Origin: JALZAI01 sp038207565
GTDB lineage: Bacteria; Actinomycetota; Actinomycetes; Mycobacteriales; Jatrophihabitantaceae
Length of the DNA stretch: 64,000 bases
Assembly (NCBI GenBank): GCA_038207565.1
Contig: JBBQZQ010000016.1
Coordinates: 1 to 64,000, forward strand
Direction of reading: 5' to 3'
Shown: positions 34,658 through 43,683 of the stretch, one piece after another
Layout: every line of letters starts with the position of its first letter
Position numbering within the stretch: position 1 is the first letter of the stretch
Program-made: the position numbers and the translations under genes
Notes under the pieces: generated by a model
Seen by the model: the letters and a program-made list of their open reading frames with translations, nothing else
Databases searched by the model: none
What the model was told of the DNA's origin: nothing

Positions 34658-35578
34658 GTGCGTGTCCTCGTCGTCTTCAACCCCCACGCGACTGCGACGA
34701 CGGCGCGGGAGCGCGACGTACTCATCCGAGCGCTCGGCAGCGACACCGACCTAGAGGTCGCTGAGACAGCCAATCGCGGGCACGCCGCCGCACTCGCCTG
34801 CCGCGCGATGCGCAACGGCGCGGATGCGGTGGTGGCCTTCGGTGGCGACGGGACGGTCAATGAGGTCGTGAACGGCCTGCTGACCGACGGCGTCCACGAG
34901 CGCATCCCGGCGCTGGGCGTCATCCCGGCAGGATCCACCAATGTGTTCGCCCGCGCCCTCGGCCTACCGGTCACCTCGCTCGAGGCCACCGGCGTCGTGC
35001 TCGCAGCGCTGCGTAGCGGAGACCGACGTGCCGTGAGCATGGGACGCGCCGACGATCGCTGGTTCGTCTTCAGTGCGGGCATGGGATTGGACGCCGCGGT
35101 GGTCGGCGCCGTCGAGCGGCGCCGACGCAAGGGCAAGAAGTCGACCCACCTGCTCTATGCGCAAGTCGGCGTTCGCGAGTTCTTCGCAGCCGACCGCCGC
35201 CATCCGCGGCTGCACGTCAAACTGGCCGACGGCACCTGCCACGATGACATCTACTTCGTCTTCGTCACCAATACCGACCCGTGGACGTTCGTCGGGAATC
35301 GGGCGCTGCGGCCGACGCCGAACACCGACTTCGACCACGGCTTGGGTATGTATGCCCGCCGCCGGATGGGCACGGTCGGGACGCTGGTCGGCTTGGCGCG
35401 GATGTCCGGGCGCGACCCGAAGGTCGGGGGCCGGGGGGCTGTGCTGGTCGAGGATCTGGACGGGCTCACCATCACCGCGGACGAGCCGATGCCCGTTCAG
35501 GTGGACGGCGACTATTTAGGCCTGCGCGACTCGTTGACCTTCCGCACCGCTGATGCGGCCATCCACGTCCTCGTTTAG
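34658..35578 (+). CDS. diacylglycerol/lipid kinase family protein
   Basis: 306 residues from GTG 34658. The catalytic domain has VVFNPHATATTARERDVLI at the N-terminus, the nucleotide loop AFGGDGTVNEVVNGL at about 67-81 and LGVIPAGSTNVFARALGLP at about 85-107. A C-terminal beta-sandwich ends with PMPVQVDGDYLGLRDSLTF. These are DagK_cat hallmarks; the substrate may be diacylglycerol or another lipid. Monocistronic. Confidence 0.92.
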   Translation: MRVLVVFNPHATATTARERDVLIRALGSDTDLEVAETANRGHAAALACRAMRNGADAVVAFGGDGTVNEVVNGLLTDGVHERIPALGVIPAGSTNVFARALGLPVTSLEATGVVLAALRSGDRRAVSMGRADDRWFVFSAGMGLDAAVVGAVERRRRKGKKSTHLLYAQVGVREFFAADRRHPRLHVKLADGTCHDDIYFVFVTNTDPWTFVGNRALRPTPNTDFDHGLGMYARRRMGTVGTLVGLARMSGRDPKVGGRGAVLVEDLDGLTITADEPMPVQVDGDYLGLRDSLTFRTADAAIHVLV

Positions 35579-35779
35579 GCGCTTGGTCCAGAACGTCCAC
35601 TTCAGCCGTCGACGCACCTCGCAATTCCGCGTAGCGTGACTTGCGCGAACAGCGTGCACTGTGGGTAGACCCTGGGTGCTACCGGTCCGCGCGGGTTTGG
35701 AAACGGACCAATCGTGACGTAATGACGCGCGCGTCGGTGAGAATCGATGTGCAGTCACGGGAAGACCTTGCCGCAGGTC

Positions 35780-35807
35780 TACGCTCGTGAAAGGATTCAC
35801 AAGCGTA
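35780..35807. promoter_or_regulatory. CRP-like palindrome upstream of whiB1
   Basis: Arms TACGCTCGTGAA (35780-35791) and TTCACAAGCGTA (35796-35807) are complementary at 11 of 12 positions around AGGA. The core CGTGAAAGGATTCACA (35786-35801) fits TGTGA-N6-TCACA at nine of ten positions. It lies 56 bases before the whiB1 start. In mycobacteria whiB1 is controlled by a cAMP receptor protein from such a site, so a homologous control is likely here. Confidence 0.6.
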
Positions 35808-35857
35808 GCCGAAGTTCCACCGAAGCTGCTTCGTTACGAGACTGAGGAGAGTAATAC

Positions 35858-36109
35858 ATGGATTGGCGTCACCGCGCGATCTGCCGTGACGAGGACCCGG
35901 AGCTGTTCTTCCCCATCGGGAACACCGGTCCCGCACTGATGCAGATCGAGCAAGCCAAGGCCGTCTGTCGGCGCTGTCCCGTCATGCAGCAATGCCTGAC
36001 CTGGGCACTGGAGAGCGGTCAGGACGCCGGCGTATGGGGCGGGCTCTCGGAGGACGAGCGTCGTGCGCTCAAACGCCGCAATGCCCGGGCGCGTGCCCGG
36101 ATGGCCTGA
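35858..36109 (+). CDS. whiB1: WhiB1-type iron-sulfur regulator
   Basis: 83 residues. The four cluster-binding cysteines are Cys9, Cys37, Cys40 and Cys46 (RAICR, CRRCPVMQQC), followed by the GVWGG turn at about 59-63 and a basic tail KRRNARARARM. Start, length and spacing match WhiB1, a nitric-oxide-responsive [4Fe-4S] protein that binds SigA region 4 and DNA. GGAG-type Shine-Dalgarno at about 35846. Confidence 0.95.
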   Translation: MDWRHRAICRDEDPELFFPIGNTGPALMQIEQAKAVCRRCPVMQQCLTWALESGQDAGVWGGLSEDERRALKRRNARARARMA

Positions 36110-36209
36110 CACGCGAAGTCCTACCCCTTACCCCTCGCTCGCCGACCGCTGCACCAGGCGGTCGGCGCGGGCGTCTCAGCTGAACGGCGCTATCGGGCTC
36201 CGAGCGAGG

Positions 36210-37724
36210 TCAGCCACCGACGCGCGCCCGGCGCCCCAACGGCATGCTGACGACGGCCTGCGCGCCGCCGCCGCTCTCGCGGCCACCGTATTCGACGGTG
36301 CCACTGAGCTCGGCCGTCACCAGCGTCCGCACGATTTGTAGCCCCAACTGGCCGCTTCCGTCTTCGACGAAGTCTTGCGGAAGGCCCACACCGTCGTCGA
36401 GCACGGACACGGTCAGCCGGCCCCGTCCACGAACGGCCGAGACGAGCACCTCGCCGCTCGCGCGGTCCGAGAACGCGTGCTCGAGCGCATTCTGGACGAG
36501 TTCGGTGATCACGAGCACCATTGGCGTAGCCATGTCGGCCGAGATTTCACCGAAGGTACCTTCTCGTCGCAGCCGGATGCGTCCACCCGACCCCATGACG
36601 TCCCCGAGCATGCCCAGCAGGCGATCGACGATGGCGTCGAACTCGACCTCCTCGTCGATCGAGCCGGACAGCGTGTCGTGGACGAGTGCGATCGAACTGA
36701 CCCGCCGCATCGACTCCTCCAGCGCGACGCGCGCCTCGGGCACCGAGACTCGGCGTGCCTGCAGACGGAGCAGAGCCGCCACGGTCTGCAGGTTGTTCTT
36801 CACCCGATGATGGATCTCGCGGATCGTCGCGTCCTTGCTCATGATCTGGCGGTCGCGTCGGCGCAGCTCCGTGACGTCTTGCATCAGCAGCAGGGCGCCG
36901 AGCGTCTCACCGCGGGGACGCAGTGGGAGCGCCCGGAACAGAATGATCGCGCCGCCTCCCTCGACCTCGATCGAGGCGGGCTGCCCGCCGTCGATCGCCG
37001 CGACCACCGACTCGCCCAGATCGCTCGCGTCGAAGGGGTCGTCGGCGACAGCGCTGGTCAGCGCGTCTACCGGTTCGCCGATGATTGGGCCGTTCACACC
37101 GAGCCGGGTGAACGCCGACACCGCGTTGGGGCTGGCATAGATGATCGTCGCGTCGCGTTCGAGCCGCATCAGACCGTCACCGACACGAGGTCCTGATCCC
37201 TCCTCGCTGCTGGCGTTCGCATTCGGGAACGTGCCGTCGACGATCATTGCGGACAGGTCGGCCGCAGACTGCAGATAGACCAGTTCGAGCTGGCTGGGGG
37301 TGCGGACGCTGGCCAGGTTCGCGTCCTTGCCGAGGACGGCGATGACCTCGCCCTCGAGGCGGACCGGTATGGCCTCGCGGCGGATCGGCAGGTCGCCGTT
37401 CCAGTCGGGTTCGCTCTCGCGGTAGGTGCGTCCCTCGGTCAGCGCGATCCGCAACGGTGTTACCCGCTCGCCACGCTGCAGGGCGCCGACCTGGTCGTGT
37501 TGGTAAGCGGTCGGCCCCGTCGTCGGGCGGCACTGCGCAGCGCAGACAAAGGCAAGGCTGCCGCCCGCGTCTCCCTCGGCGAGGGTGACCGGAACCCAGA
37601 GTAGGAGGTCGGCGAAGGAGAGGTCTGAAAGCAGCTGCCACTCCCCCACCAGGCGCTGCAGATGGTCGACCTGCACCTCGCTCAGCGCCGTGCGGGCCGC
37701 GAGTAGATCCGACAATGCCGACAC
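36210..37724 (-). CDS. pdtaS: PdtaS-like sensor histidine kinase
   Basis: 504 residues from GTG 37724, the start that matches the PdtaS N-terminus (SALSDLLAARTALSEVQVDH, GEWQLLSDLSFADLLLWVPV). Order: H_kinase_N GAF-like domain about 1-155, PAS domain about 175-300, HisKA_2 box with EIHHRVKNNLQTVAALLRLQ, then HATPase_c with VITELVQNALEHAF and DDGVGLPQDF. PdtaS signals to the ANTAR protein PdtaR; no pdtaR is adjacent, but two GAF-ANTAR genes occur at 11.8-13.3 kb. Confidence 0.92.
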   Translation of the reverse strand: MSALSDLLAARTALSEVQVDHLQRLVGEWQLLSDLSFADLLLWVPVTLAEGDAGGSLAFVCAAQCRPTTGPTAYQHDQVGALQRGERVTPLRIALTEGRTYRESEPDWNGDLPIRREAIPVRLEGEVIAVLGKDANLASVRTPSQLELVYLQSAADLSAMIVDGTFPNANASSEEGSGPRVGDGLMRLERDATIIYASPNAVSAFTRLGVNGPIIGEPVDALTSAVADDPFDASDLGESVVAAIDGGQPASIEVEGGGAIILFRALPLRPRGETLGALLLMQDVTELRRRDRQIMSKDATIREIHHRVKNNLQTVAALLRLQARRVSVPEARVALEESMRRVSSIALVHDTLSGSIDEEVEFDAIVDRLLGMLGDVMGSGGRIRLRREGTFGEISADMATPMVLVITELVQNALEHAFSDRASGEVLVSAVRGRGRLTVSVLDDGVGLPQDFVEDGSGQLGLQIVRTLVTAELSGTVEYGGRESGGGAQAVVSMPLGRRARVGG

Positions 37725-37867
37725 GCAAGTCAGCCTGCCACGTCCGTACCCGCGGCCACACGAGGCCCGGCCGAGTTGTCGGCACTGTGTGCCAAAACCG
37801 CGAAACACGGTGGTCAAGCGCTATCGTCACTCGCGCCATCCGTTGCGTCGTTGCTCAGGAGGCCACG

Positions 37868-38119
37868 ATGAAGTCCGATCACGACTCGCCAGCCACACCG
37901 GGGAACAGGTCACTGTCCACCGGGACCAAGATCGTCGTCGGGGTGTTATTGGCGATCCCGATGCTCGCGCTGGCCCTGGTCCCGACGTACTCGAAGCAAA
38001 CCCCGAAGGTGCTCGGCTTCCCGTTCTTCTACTGGTATCAGCTGGTGTGGGTCGTGCTCGCCTCGGTCTTCACCTACTCCGCGTTCATCGTGATCAAGCG
38101 CGCGCGGGGTGAGCGGTGA
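37868..38119 (+). CDS. DUF3311 small membrane protein
   Basis: 83 residues with AGGAGG 8 bases before ATG 37868. Two hydrophobic helices (about 20-40 and 52-75) with the FPFFYWYQLVWVVLASVFTY segment mark DUF3311. These proteins precede SSS-family carboxylate symporters and are thought to be accessory subunits. The symporter start overlaps its stop (GTGA). Confidence 0.9.
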   Translation: MKSDHDSPATPGNRSLSTGTKIVVGVLLAIPMLALALVPTYSKQTPKVLGFPFFYWYQLVWVVLASVFTYSAFIVIKRARGER

Positions 38120-39879
38120 GCCCGCTCGCCGCGGGGAGCGGCGTCAACGGTGTCGAGCTCGGAATCGTCATCTTCTTCTTCGTCATTGTCACCTTCGGCG
38201 GGTTCATCGCCGTGCGGTGGCGTCGTGCCGAGTCGATGGACAGCCTCGACGAGTGGGGCCTGGGCGGCCGTGGCTTCGGGACGATCGTCACCTGGTTCCT
38301 GCTCGGCGGCGATCTCTACACCGCGTACACATTCGTCGCTGTCCCTGCGGCGATGTTCGCAACGGGCGCGGTGGCTGGGTTCTTCGCCGTGCCGTACACG
38401 ATCGTCGCCTACCCGATCATCTTCATCTTCCTGCCGCGCCTCTGGTCGGTCGCGCACCGCCGTGGCTACGTGACGCCCGCCGACTTCGTGCGTGGACGCT
38501 ACGGCAGCCGCTACCTCGCGCTGGCGGTCGCGATCACCGGCATCATCGCGACGATGCCCTACATTGCCTTGCAGCTCGTCGGCATCCAGGCCGTGCTCGA
38601 CACGATGGGCCTCGGCGGTTCGGGCAACGTGTTCATCCGCGACCTGCCGCTGATCATCGCGTTCGCAGTGCTCGCCGCCTACACCTACTCCTCCGGCCTG
38701 CGCGCGCCGGCGCTGATCGCGTTCGTCAAGGACACCCTGATCTACATCGTCATCGTGGTGGCGATCATCTACGTCGGCGTGAAGATCGGCTTCGGCGACA
38801 TGTTCGACGCAGCTCAGACGAAGCTGACCACCGTTAACCCCGTCACCAAGAAGCCGGCGGGTGCCTTCATCACCGGCGACCCGACGTACTGGGCCTACGG
38901 GACACTCGCCTTCGGCTCGGCGCTGGCGTTGTTCATGTACCCCCATTCGATGACCGGCGTGCTCGCCAGCCGGTCGCGCAACACGATCCGGCGCAACGCC
39001 GCGATCCTGCCGGTGTACTCGCTCATGCTGGCGTTACTGGCGCTGCTCGGCTACGCGGCGATCGCCAAGAAGACGTCGGTGTTCGGACAGGACGGCGTGG
39101 CGAATCCACAGCTCGCGGTGCCGCACTTCTTCCAGCAAGTATTCCCGTCCTGGTTTGCCGGTGTGGGGTTCTCGGCCATCGCGATCGGCGCTCTCGTCCC
39201 CGCGGCGATCATGTCCATCGCAGCGGCGAACCTGTTTACCCGCAACATCTACCGCGAGTTCCTCAAGCCGGATGCGACGCCGAAACAAGAGTCGCAGGTC
39301 GCCAAGATCACGTCACTGGTGGTGAAGTTCGGCGCCCTGCTGTTCGTGCTGGGCCTCGACCGGCAGAACGCGATCAACCTGCAACTGCTGGGCGGGGTGT
39401 GGATCCTGCAGACAATCCTGGCGATCGTCGTGGGTCTGTACACGCGGTGGTTCCACCGCTGGGCGTTACTTGCCGGCTGGGCGGTCGCGATCGTGTACGG
39501 CACGCTCATGGCCTACCGGCAGGAGGTGCCGATTGCCACAACCAAGCTGGTGGACGGTGAGCCGGTTACCACTGTCAACGGCACCCGCCACTTCGGCGCC
39601 TCGATCGCAAACTTCCCGTTCACCGACACCAAGGTCTACATCGCGATCTCGGCGCTCGTCATCAACGCCCTGATCGCAGTGGTGCTGACCCTCATCCTGC
39701 GTGCCCTCAAGGCGCCCGCGGGAACCGACGAAACAGAGCCCGACGACTACTACTCCGACGCTCAGTCACCGGATGTCATCGCTGCGGCCGAGTACGAGTT
39801 CAGCGGTGCGGAACCGACGGGGTCAGGGTCGCCGGTAGCGGATCCGGCACGGCACAGGACAGCTCCCGACGATCATTGA
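38116..39879 (+). CDS. mctP: monocarboxylate uptake permease (sodium:solute symporter family)
   Basis: 587 residues with about 13-14 hydrophobic segments. Landmarks: SMDSLDEWGLGGRGFGTIVT, FLLGGDLYTAYTFVAVPAAM, GRYGSRYLALAVAITGIIAT and the mid-protein FMYPHSMTGVLASRSRNTIR. These are typical of MctP-type uptake systems for pyruvate, lactate and short-chain acids. The acidic C-terminal tail is cytoplasmic. Cotranscribed with the DUF3311 gene. Confidence 0.92.
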   Translation: MSPLAAGSGVNGVELGIVIFFFVIVTFGGFIAVRWRRAESMDSLDEWGLGGRGFGTIVTWFLLGGDLYTAYTFVAVPAAMFATGAVAGFFAVPYTIVAYPIIFIFLPRLWSVAHRRGYVTPADFVRGRYGSRYLALAVAITGIIATMPYIALQLVGIQAVLDTMGLGGSGNVFIRDLPLIIAFAVLAAYTYSSGLRAPALIAFVKDTLIYIVIVVAIIYVGVKIGFGDMFDAAQTKLTTVNPVTKKPAGAFITGDPTYWAYGTLAFGSALALFMYPHSMTGVLASRSRNTIRRNAAILPVYSLMLALLALLGYAAIAKKTSVFGQDGVANPQLAVPHFFQQVFPSWFAGVGFSAIAIGALVPAAIMSIAAANLFTRNIYREFLKPDATPKQESQVAKITSLVVKFGALLFVLGLDRQNAINLQLLGGVWILQTILAIVVGLYTRWFHRWALLAGWAVAIVYGTLMAYRQEVPIATTKLVDGEPVTTVNGTRHFGASIANFPFTDTKVYIAISALVINALIAVVLTLILRALKAPAGTDETEPDDYYSDAQSPDVIAAAEYEFSGAEPTGSGSPVADPARHRTAPDDH

Positions 39880-39957
39880 CGTGCGGCGTACCGTGACCAA
39901 CCGGCGCTGAGCGTCGGTCGAGCGCCGCGCAGATCACGCGAGCGAGCGTGACACGAC

Positions 39958-40248
39958 CTACTCGGCGCGGAATTCCCGGTGGCCGGTCTCGAGTGTGAGC
40001 TCGGTGATCCGCACCCGCACCCGCTGGTGGAGACTGGCCGGCGCCACGTCGCCGCCGCAACAGCGAGCGATGAGCGCTCGCACGTCTTGCTCGAGGCCGA
40101 ACTGGCGCAGGCACGGTCCGCACTGTGCGAGGTGCTGGCGGATCCGTCCCTTTGTGGCGTCGTCGGTCTCGTCGTCGAGATAGACGTACAACTCGTCCAG
40201 GACATCGCCACAGTCGATGTTTCCGGGACCGAATCCCATTCCCTTCAT
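39958..40248 (-). CDS. rsrA: RsrA/RshA-like zinc anti-sigma factor
   Basis: 96 residues. The ZAS motif H-x3-C-x2-C is His39-Cys43-Cys46 in RQHLAQCGPCLRQFGLE, with an additional Cys13 (IDCGDVLDEL). Oxidation of such cysteines to a disulfide releases zinc and the sigma factor. Its ATG overlaps the sigma gene stop (40245-40248), so the pair is translationally coupled. Confidence 0.93.
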   Translation of the reverse strand: MKGMGFGPGNIDCGDVLDELYVYLDDETDDATKGRIRQHLAQCGPCLRQFGLEQDVRALIARCCGGDVAPASLHQRVRVRITELTLETGHREFRAE

Positions 40249-40838
40249 GACTCGCCTCCGACAGTGGTCGGGATCAACCCGCGGCCGCGGGCGTAATCAC
40301 CGAGCAGGGTCTGCAACTGCTTGCGGCCACGATGCAGCCGCGACATAACAGTCCCGATTGGCGTACCCATGATCTCGGCGATCTCCTTGTACGCAAAGCC
40401 CTCGACGTCCGCGAGGTACACCGCGAGCCGGAAGTCCTCCGGCAGCGCCTGCAGGGCGTCCTTGACGTCGGAGTCGGGCAGATGGTCGAGCGCTTCCATC
40501 TCCGCGGAGCGCAGCCCGCTGGACGTATGCGACTCAGCGCGCGCGAGCTGCCAGTCCTCGACGTCCTCGTTGCCGGACTCGAGCGGCTGGCGCTGCTTCT
40601 TCCGGTAGTTGTTGATGAAGGTGTTGGTCAGGATGCGGTACAGCCACGCCTTGAGATTGGTGCCCTCAGTGAACTGGTGAAACGCCGCGAAGGCCTTTAC
40701 GTAGGTCTCCTGCACGAGATCCTCGGCGTCGGCCGGGTTCCGGGTCATCCGCATTCCCGCCGCGTAGAGCTGGTCCAGGAAAGGCAGCGCATCGCGCTCG
40801 AACCGCGCCCGGCGCTGCTCGACCGTCTCTTCCGCCAC
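40245..40838 (-). CDS. sigR: SigR/SigH-type thiol-stress ECF sigma factor
   Basis: GTG 40838 follows AGAGGAGCACA, an ideal Shine-Dalgarno, and gives a 197-residue protein: VAEETVEQRRARFERDALPF, then region 2 (RMTRNPADAEDLVQETYVKA, FHQFTEGTNLKAWLYRILTN) and region 4 (LPEDFRLAVYLADVEGFAYK, EIAEIMGTPIGTVMSRLHRG). The frame stays open upstream with ATG 40868 and ATG 40961; the latter has its own AAGGAG and lies behind a sigma-R-type promoter, giving a 41-residue extended isoform. Controls disulfide-stress genes; held by RsrA. Confidence 0.95.
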   Translation of the reverse strand: MAEETVEQRRARFERDALPFLDQLYAAGMRMTRNPADAEDLVQETYVKAFAAFHQFTEGTNLKAWLYRILTNTFINNYRKKQRQPLESGNEDVEDWQLARAESHTSSGLRSAEMEALDHLPDSDVKDALQALPEDFRLAVYLADVEGFAYKEIAEIMGTPIGTVMSRLHRGRKQLQTLLGDYARGRGLIPTTVGGES

Positions 40839-40961
40839 TGTGCTCCTCTCAGCGCGGCCGATGCTCATCGGCTCCGGCTCGCGAAAAGAGGATATCGCGC
40901 CCGATGGCAGGGATCGGATCGCGTAGGCGACCTCGGACTCACGGGCAATTGACGTGATCAT
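40839..40961 (-). other. in-frame N-terminal extension of sigR (long isoform)
   Basis: ATG 40961 is preceded by AAGGAG eleven bases upstream and reads in frame into sigR, adding 41 residues that start MITSIARESEVAYAIRSLPS. In Streptomyces coelicolor an inducible promoter yields a longer, unstable sigma-R prime isoform; the architecture here is the same. Translation of this form is not proven. Confidence 0.6.
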
Positions 40962-40997
40962 GCGGGCTGTCACTCCTTGACTGACGACACCCGCAAC

Positions 40998-41023
40998 AAC
41001 CGTATCCGGCGGCGGCGCATTCC
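40998..41023 (-). promoter_or_regulatory. sigma-R-type promoter of sigR
   Basis: On the minus strand GGAAT (41023-41019) is followed after exactly 18 bases by GTT (41000-40998), the sigma-R/sigma-H consensus GGAAT-N18/19-GTT. It is 37 bases before ATG 40961, so it would drive the long isoform and provide autoregulation. It lies in the 110-base divergent interval to the YbaK gene. Confidence 0.7.
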
Positions 41024-41070
41024 GATCGGGGCCGCCGTTCGCGGTTGCCGGATGCTTGTAACGTCCTTTC

Positions 41071-41547
41071 GTGGCCACCGGAACGCCGGCGACGGCGCTG
41101 TTGACCGAGCGCGGCGTCGCCTTCGACCTGCACCCCTACGAGCACGATCCTCGTGCCGAGGCCTACGGCGAGGAGGCCGCTGCGGCGCTCGGCATCGACC
41201 CGCACCGCATCTTCAAGACCTTGATCGCGACGGTGGACGGCTCGCTGGTGTGTGCCGTCGTGCCGGTGGCCGGACGCCTGGACCTCAAGGCACTGGCGGC
41301 GGCGGTCGGCGGCAAGCGCGCCGCCATGGCCGAGCCTGCCAAAGCCGCTCGGGCCACCGGCTACGTCGTCGGTGGCATCTCGCCGCTCGGGCACCGGTCG
41401 CGGTTGCCAGTGGTCGTGGACGAGTCCGCAGCCACCTTCAGCACCGTGTTCGTGTCGGCAGGCAAGCGCGGGCTGCAGGTCGAACTCTCCCCCGCCGACC
41501 TGGTCGCGGCCGCCGGGGCGACACTGGCGACGATCGGGGCGCCCTGA
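41071..41547 (+). CDS. ybaK: YbaK/EbsC-type Cys-tRNA(Pro) deacylase
   Basis: 158 residues from GTG 41071. YbaK fold signatures: FDLHPYEHDPRAEAYGEEAA, RIFKTLIATVDGSLVCAVVP (catalytic Lys in FKTL), KRAAMAEPAKAARATGYVVG and GGISPLGHRSRLPVVVDESA. It clears cysteine mischarged on tRNA-Pro. Divergent from sigR; whether the shared interval links them is unknown. Confidence 0.93.
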   Translation: MATGTPATALLTERGVAFDLHPYEHDPRAEAYGEEAAAALGIDPHRIFKTLIATVDGSLVCAVVPVAGRLDLKALAAAVGGKRAAMAEPAKAARATGYVVGGISPLGHRSRLPVVVDESAATFSTVFVSAGKRGLQVELSPADLVAAAGATLATIGAP

Positions 41548-41595
41548 GCCGGGCAGGCTTCTGCGAACATCGCCGCGCTGCTCACAGCTCCAACC

Positions 41596-43617
41596 TCACA
41601 GCTCTACGTGGGAACCCATCACGACGGTCCGCTCCTCAGGCAGCCGGAAGTAGATGGAGGGGCTCGCCGCGTTGTGCGCGAGACCGATGAACAGCTTCTT
41701 CCGCCAGCGGTTCATGCCAGGGCGCTCGCTCGGCAGGATCGAAATCCGGGAGAGGAAGTAGAACGCCGTGTCGGGGTCCACGTCGAGCTCGGAACTCAAC
41801 CCGCGGGCTGCCTGGATGGCGGCCGGCACATCCTGGTCGTCCTGGAATCCGAACCGCGCCGTCAAGTGCACGATGCCGTCGTCGACGTAACCGAGGTCGT
41901 CGAAACTGAATCGGTCATCGGGATGGACGTAGGGCACGTTCTCCGACAACACCGACACGATCACCACATGCTCGTGCAGCACATGGTTGAACTCAGCGTT
42001 GGCGCGCAGCGCGAGCGGGGTGGTCTCGTTCGTGGGATGCGGGAAGACCGCCGTTCCCGGAACGCGGGTGAGCTGCTCGGAACGCATGTGCTCCACGAAG
42101 TCGTCCAGCGGACCCTCGAGGTCCTGGCGGCGGCCGGTGACGATCCGACGCCCCCGCTGCCAGGTCGTCATGACGGTGATGACGGCGGCAGCGATCAGCA
42201 GCGGCAGCCAGCCGCCGTGCACGACCTTGGTCAGGTTGGCGGCGAAGTAGGTGACCTCAGCGCCCAGGAAGACGACGCCGGTGAGGACGAGCTGCCACTT
42301 CTTCCAGTGCCACACGTTTGCCGCGACGATCAGGAACAGGCTTGTCGTGAGTATCAAGGTTCCGGTCACGGCGAGCCCGTAGGCGGTTGCCAGCTTCTCC
42401 GAGGACCCGAACGTCAGCATCAGCAGCAGCACGCCACCGAACAGCAACCAGTTCACCGCGGGGACGTAGATCTGCCCGCTCTCCTCCGTGGAGGTGTGCC
42501 GGACGGTGAGGTGCGGCAGGAAGCCGAGCCGGACGGCCTGGCGCGACACCGAGAATGCCCCGGAGATGACGGCCTGCGACGCGATGACTGTGGCAATGGT
42601 CGCCAGGACCACCATCGGCACCCGCGCCCACCCGGGCACCATCAGGAAGAACGGCGACGTGACCGCCTTCGGGCGGTCCAGGATCAACGCGCCCTGGCCC
42701 AGGTAGTTGAGGATCAGCGCGGGGAACACGACCAGGAACCACGCGCGCCGGATGGGCGAACGGCCGAAGTGGCCCATGTCCGCGTAGAGGGCTTCCGCCC
42801 CAGTGATCGACAGGACCACCGCGCCCATCGCGATGAACGCGATGTAGGGATGGTCGGCGAAGAAGCTGACCACGTAGGTGGGCGACAGGCTGCGCAGGAC
42901 GCCCGGCGACGCGACGATGTGCGGCACGCCGATCGCGGCGATGCTGATGAACCAGAGCACCATCACCGGGCCGAACAACCGGCCGACGAGATGGGTGCCC
43001 CAGCGCTGGACCACGAACAGGACAGTCAGGATCGCGACGCCGATGGGCAGCACATAGTCCGACAGGCTGGGCGCCGCAACCTTGAGGCCCTCGACGGAGG
43101 ACAGCACGGAGATGGCCGGCGTGATCACGCTGTCGCCGTAGAACAGCGAGGCCCCCACGACGCCCAACATCATCGCGACGGCGACGAGACGCCCCCCGCC
43201 CTGGATGCGTGCTCTGGCCAGCGCTGCCAGCGCCATGACGCCGCCCTCGCCATCGTTGTCGGCACGCAGGATGAACACGACGTACTTGATCGACACGATC
43301 AGTGTCACCGACCAGAAGACCAGTGAGATGACGCCGTACACGTCACTGTCGGTCGGCCGGACGGCGTTGTGGTCGACGGAGAACACGGTCTGCAACGCGT
43401 ACAGCGGGCTGGTACCGATGTCGCCGTAGACGATCCCCAGAGCGCCGAGAGCAAGACCGAACATCCCGCCGCTGTGCGACGCCGGGTGGGCCCGGTTGCC
43501 GCCTGGACGGCCGGCGGCCGTACGGGCCCTGCCCGGCTCTCCAGCACCCGCGCCACCGTCGGTGGCTTCCGGGCCGGGCTCGGCGCCCTCGCCCGTCGTG
43601 GTGCTTGCTCCGGTCAT
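41596..43617 (-). CDS. kup: KUP family potassium uptake protein
   Basis: 673 residues. After a low-complexity N-terminus, ALGALGIVYGDIGTSPLYAL marks the KUP family; about 12 hydrophobic segments follow (VVGASLFYGDSVITPAISVL, FVVFPALILNYLGQGALILD), then a cytoplasmic C-terminal domain ending with EERTVVMGSHVEL. It imports K+ with protons. Monocistronic. The long antisense frame is a shadow. Confidence 0.95.
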   Translation of the reverse strand: MTGASTTTGEGAEPGPEATDGGAGAGEPGRARTAAGRPGGNRAHPASHSGGMFGLALGALGIVYGDIGTSPLYALQTVFSVDHNAVRPTDSDVYGVISLVFWSVTLIVSIKYVVFILRADNDGEGGVMALAALARARIQGGGRLVAVAMMLGVVGASLFYGDSVITPAISVLSSVEGLKVAAPSLSDYVLPIGVAILTVLFVVQRWGTHLVGRLFGPVMVLWFISIAAIGVPHIVASPGVLRSLSPTYVVSFFADHPYIAFIAMGAVVLSITGAEALYADMGHFGRSPIRRAWFLVVFPALILNYLGQGALILDRPKAVTSPFFLMVPGWARVPMVVLATIATVIASQAVISGAFSVSRQAVRLGFLPHLTVRHTSTEESGQIYVPAVNWLLFGGVLLLMLTFGSSEKLATAYGLAVTGTLILTTSLFLIVAANVWHWKKWQLVLTGVVFLGAEVTYFAANLTKVVHGGWLPLLIAAAVITVMTTWQRGRRIVTGRRQDLEGPLDDFVEHMRSEQLTRVPGTAVFPHPTNETTPLALRANAEFNHVLHEHVVIVSVLSENVPYVHPDDRFSFDDLGYVDDGIVHLTARFGFQDDQDVPAAIQAARGLSSELDVDPDTAFYFLSRISILPSERPGMNRWRKKLFIGLAHNAASPSIYFRLPEERTVVMGSHVEL

Positions 43618-43683
43618 GTGCCCAGTCTGCCTACCGTGCGGGATCCGGCAGCGAGCGCCGGCGGCCGGTACCGACCTACGGGC

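Noticed and set aside
41608..43326. 572-residue plus-strand frame across the kup gene
   Set aside because: It lies entirely antisense to the KUP transporter, is rich in Arg/His/Asp/Gln and shows no domain; a high-GC shadow frame.
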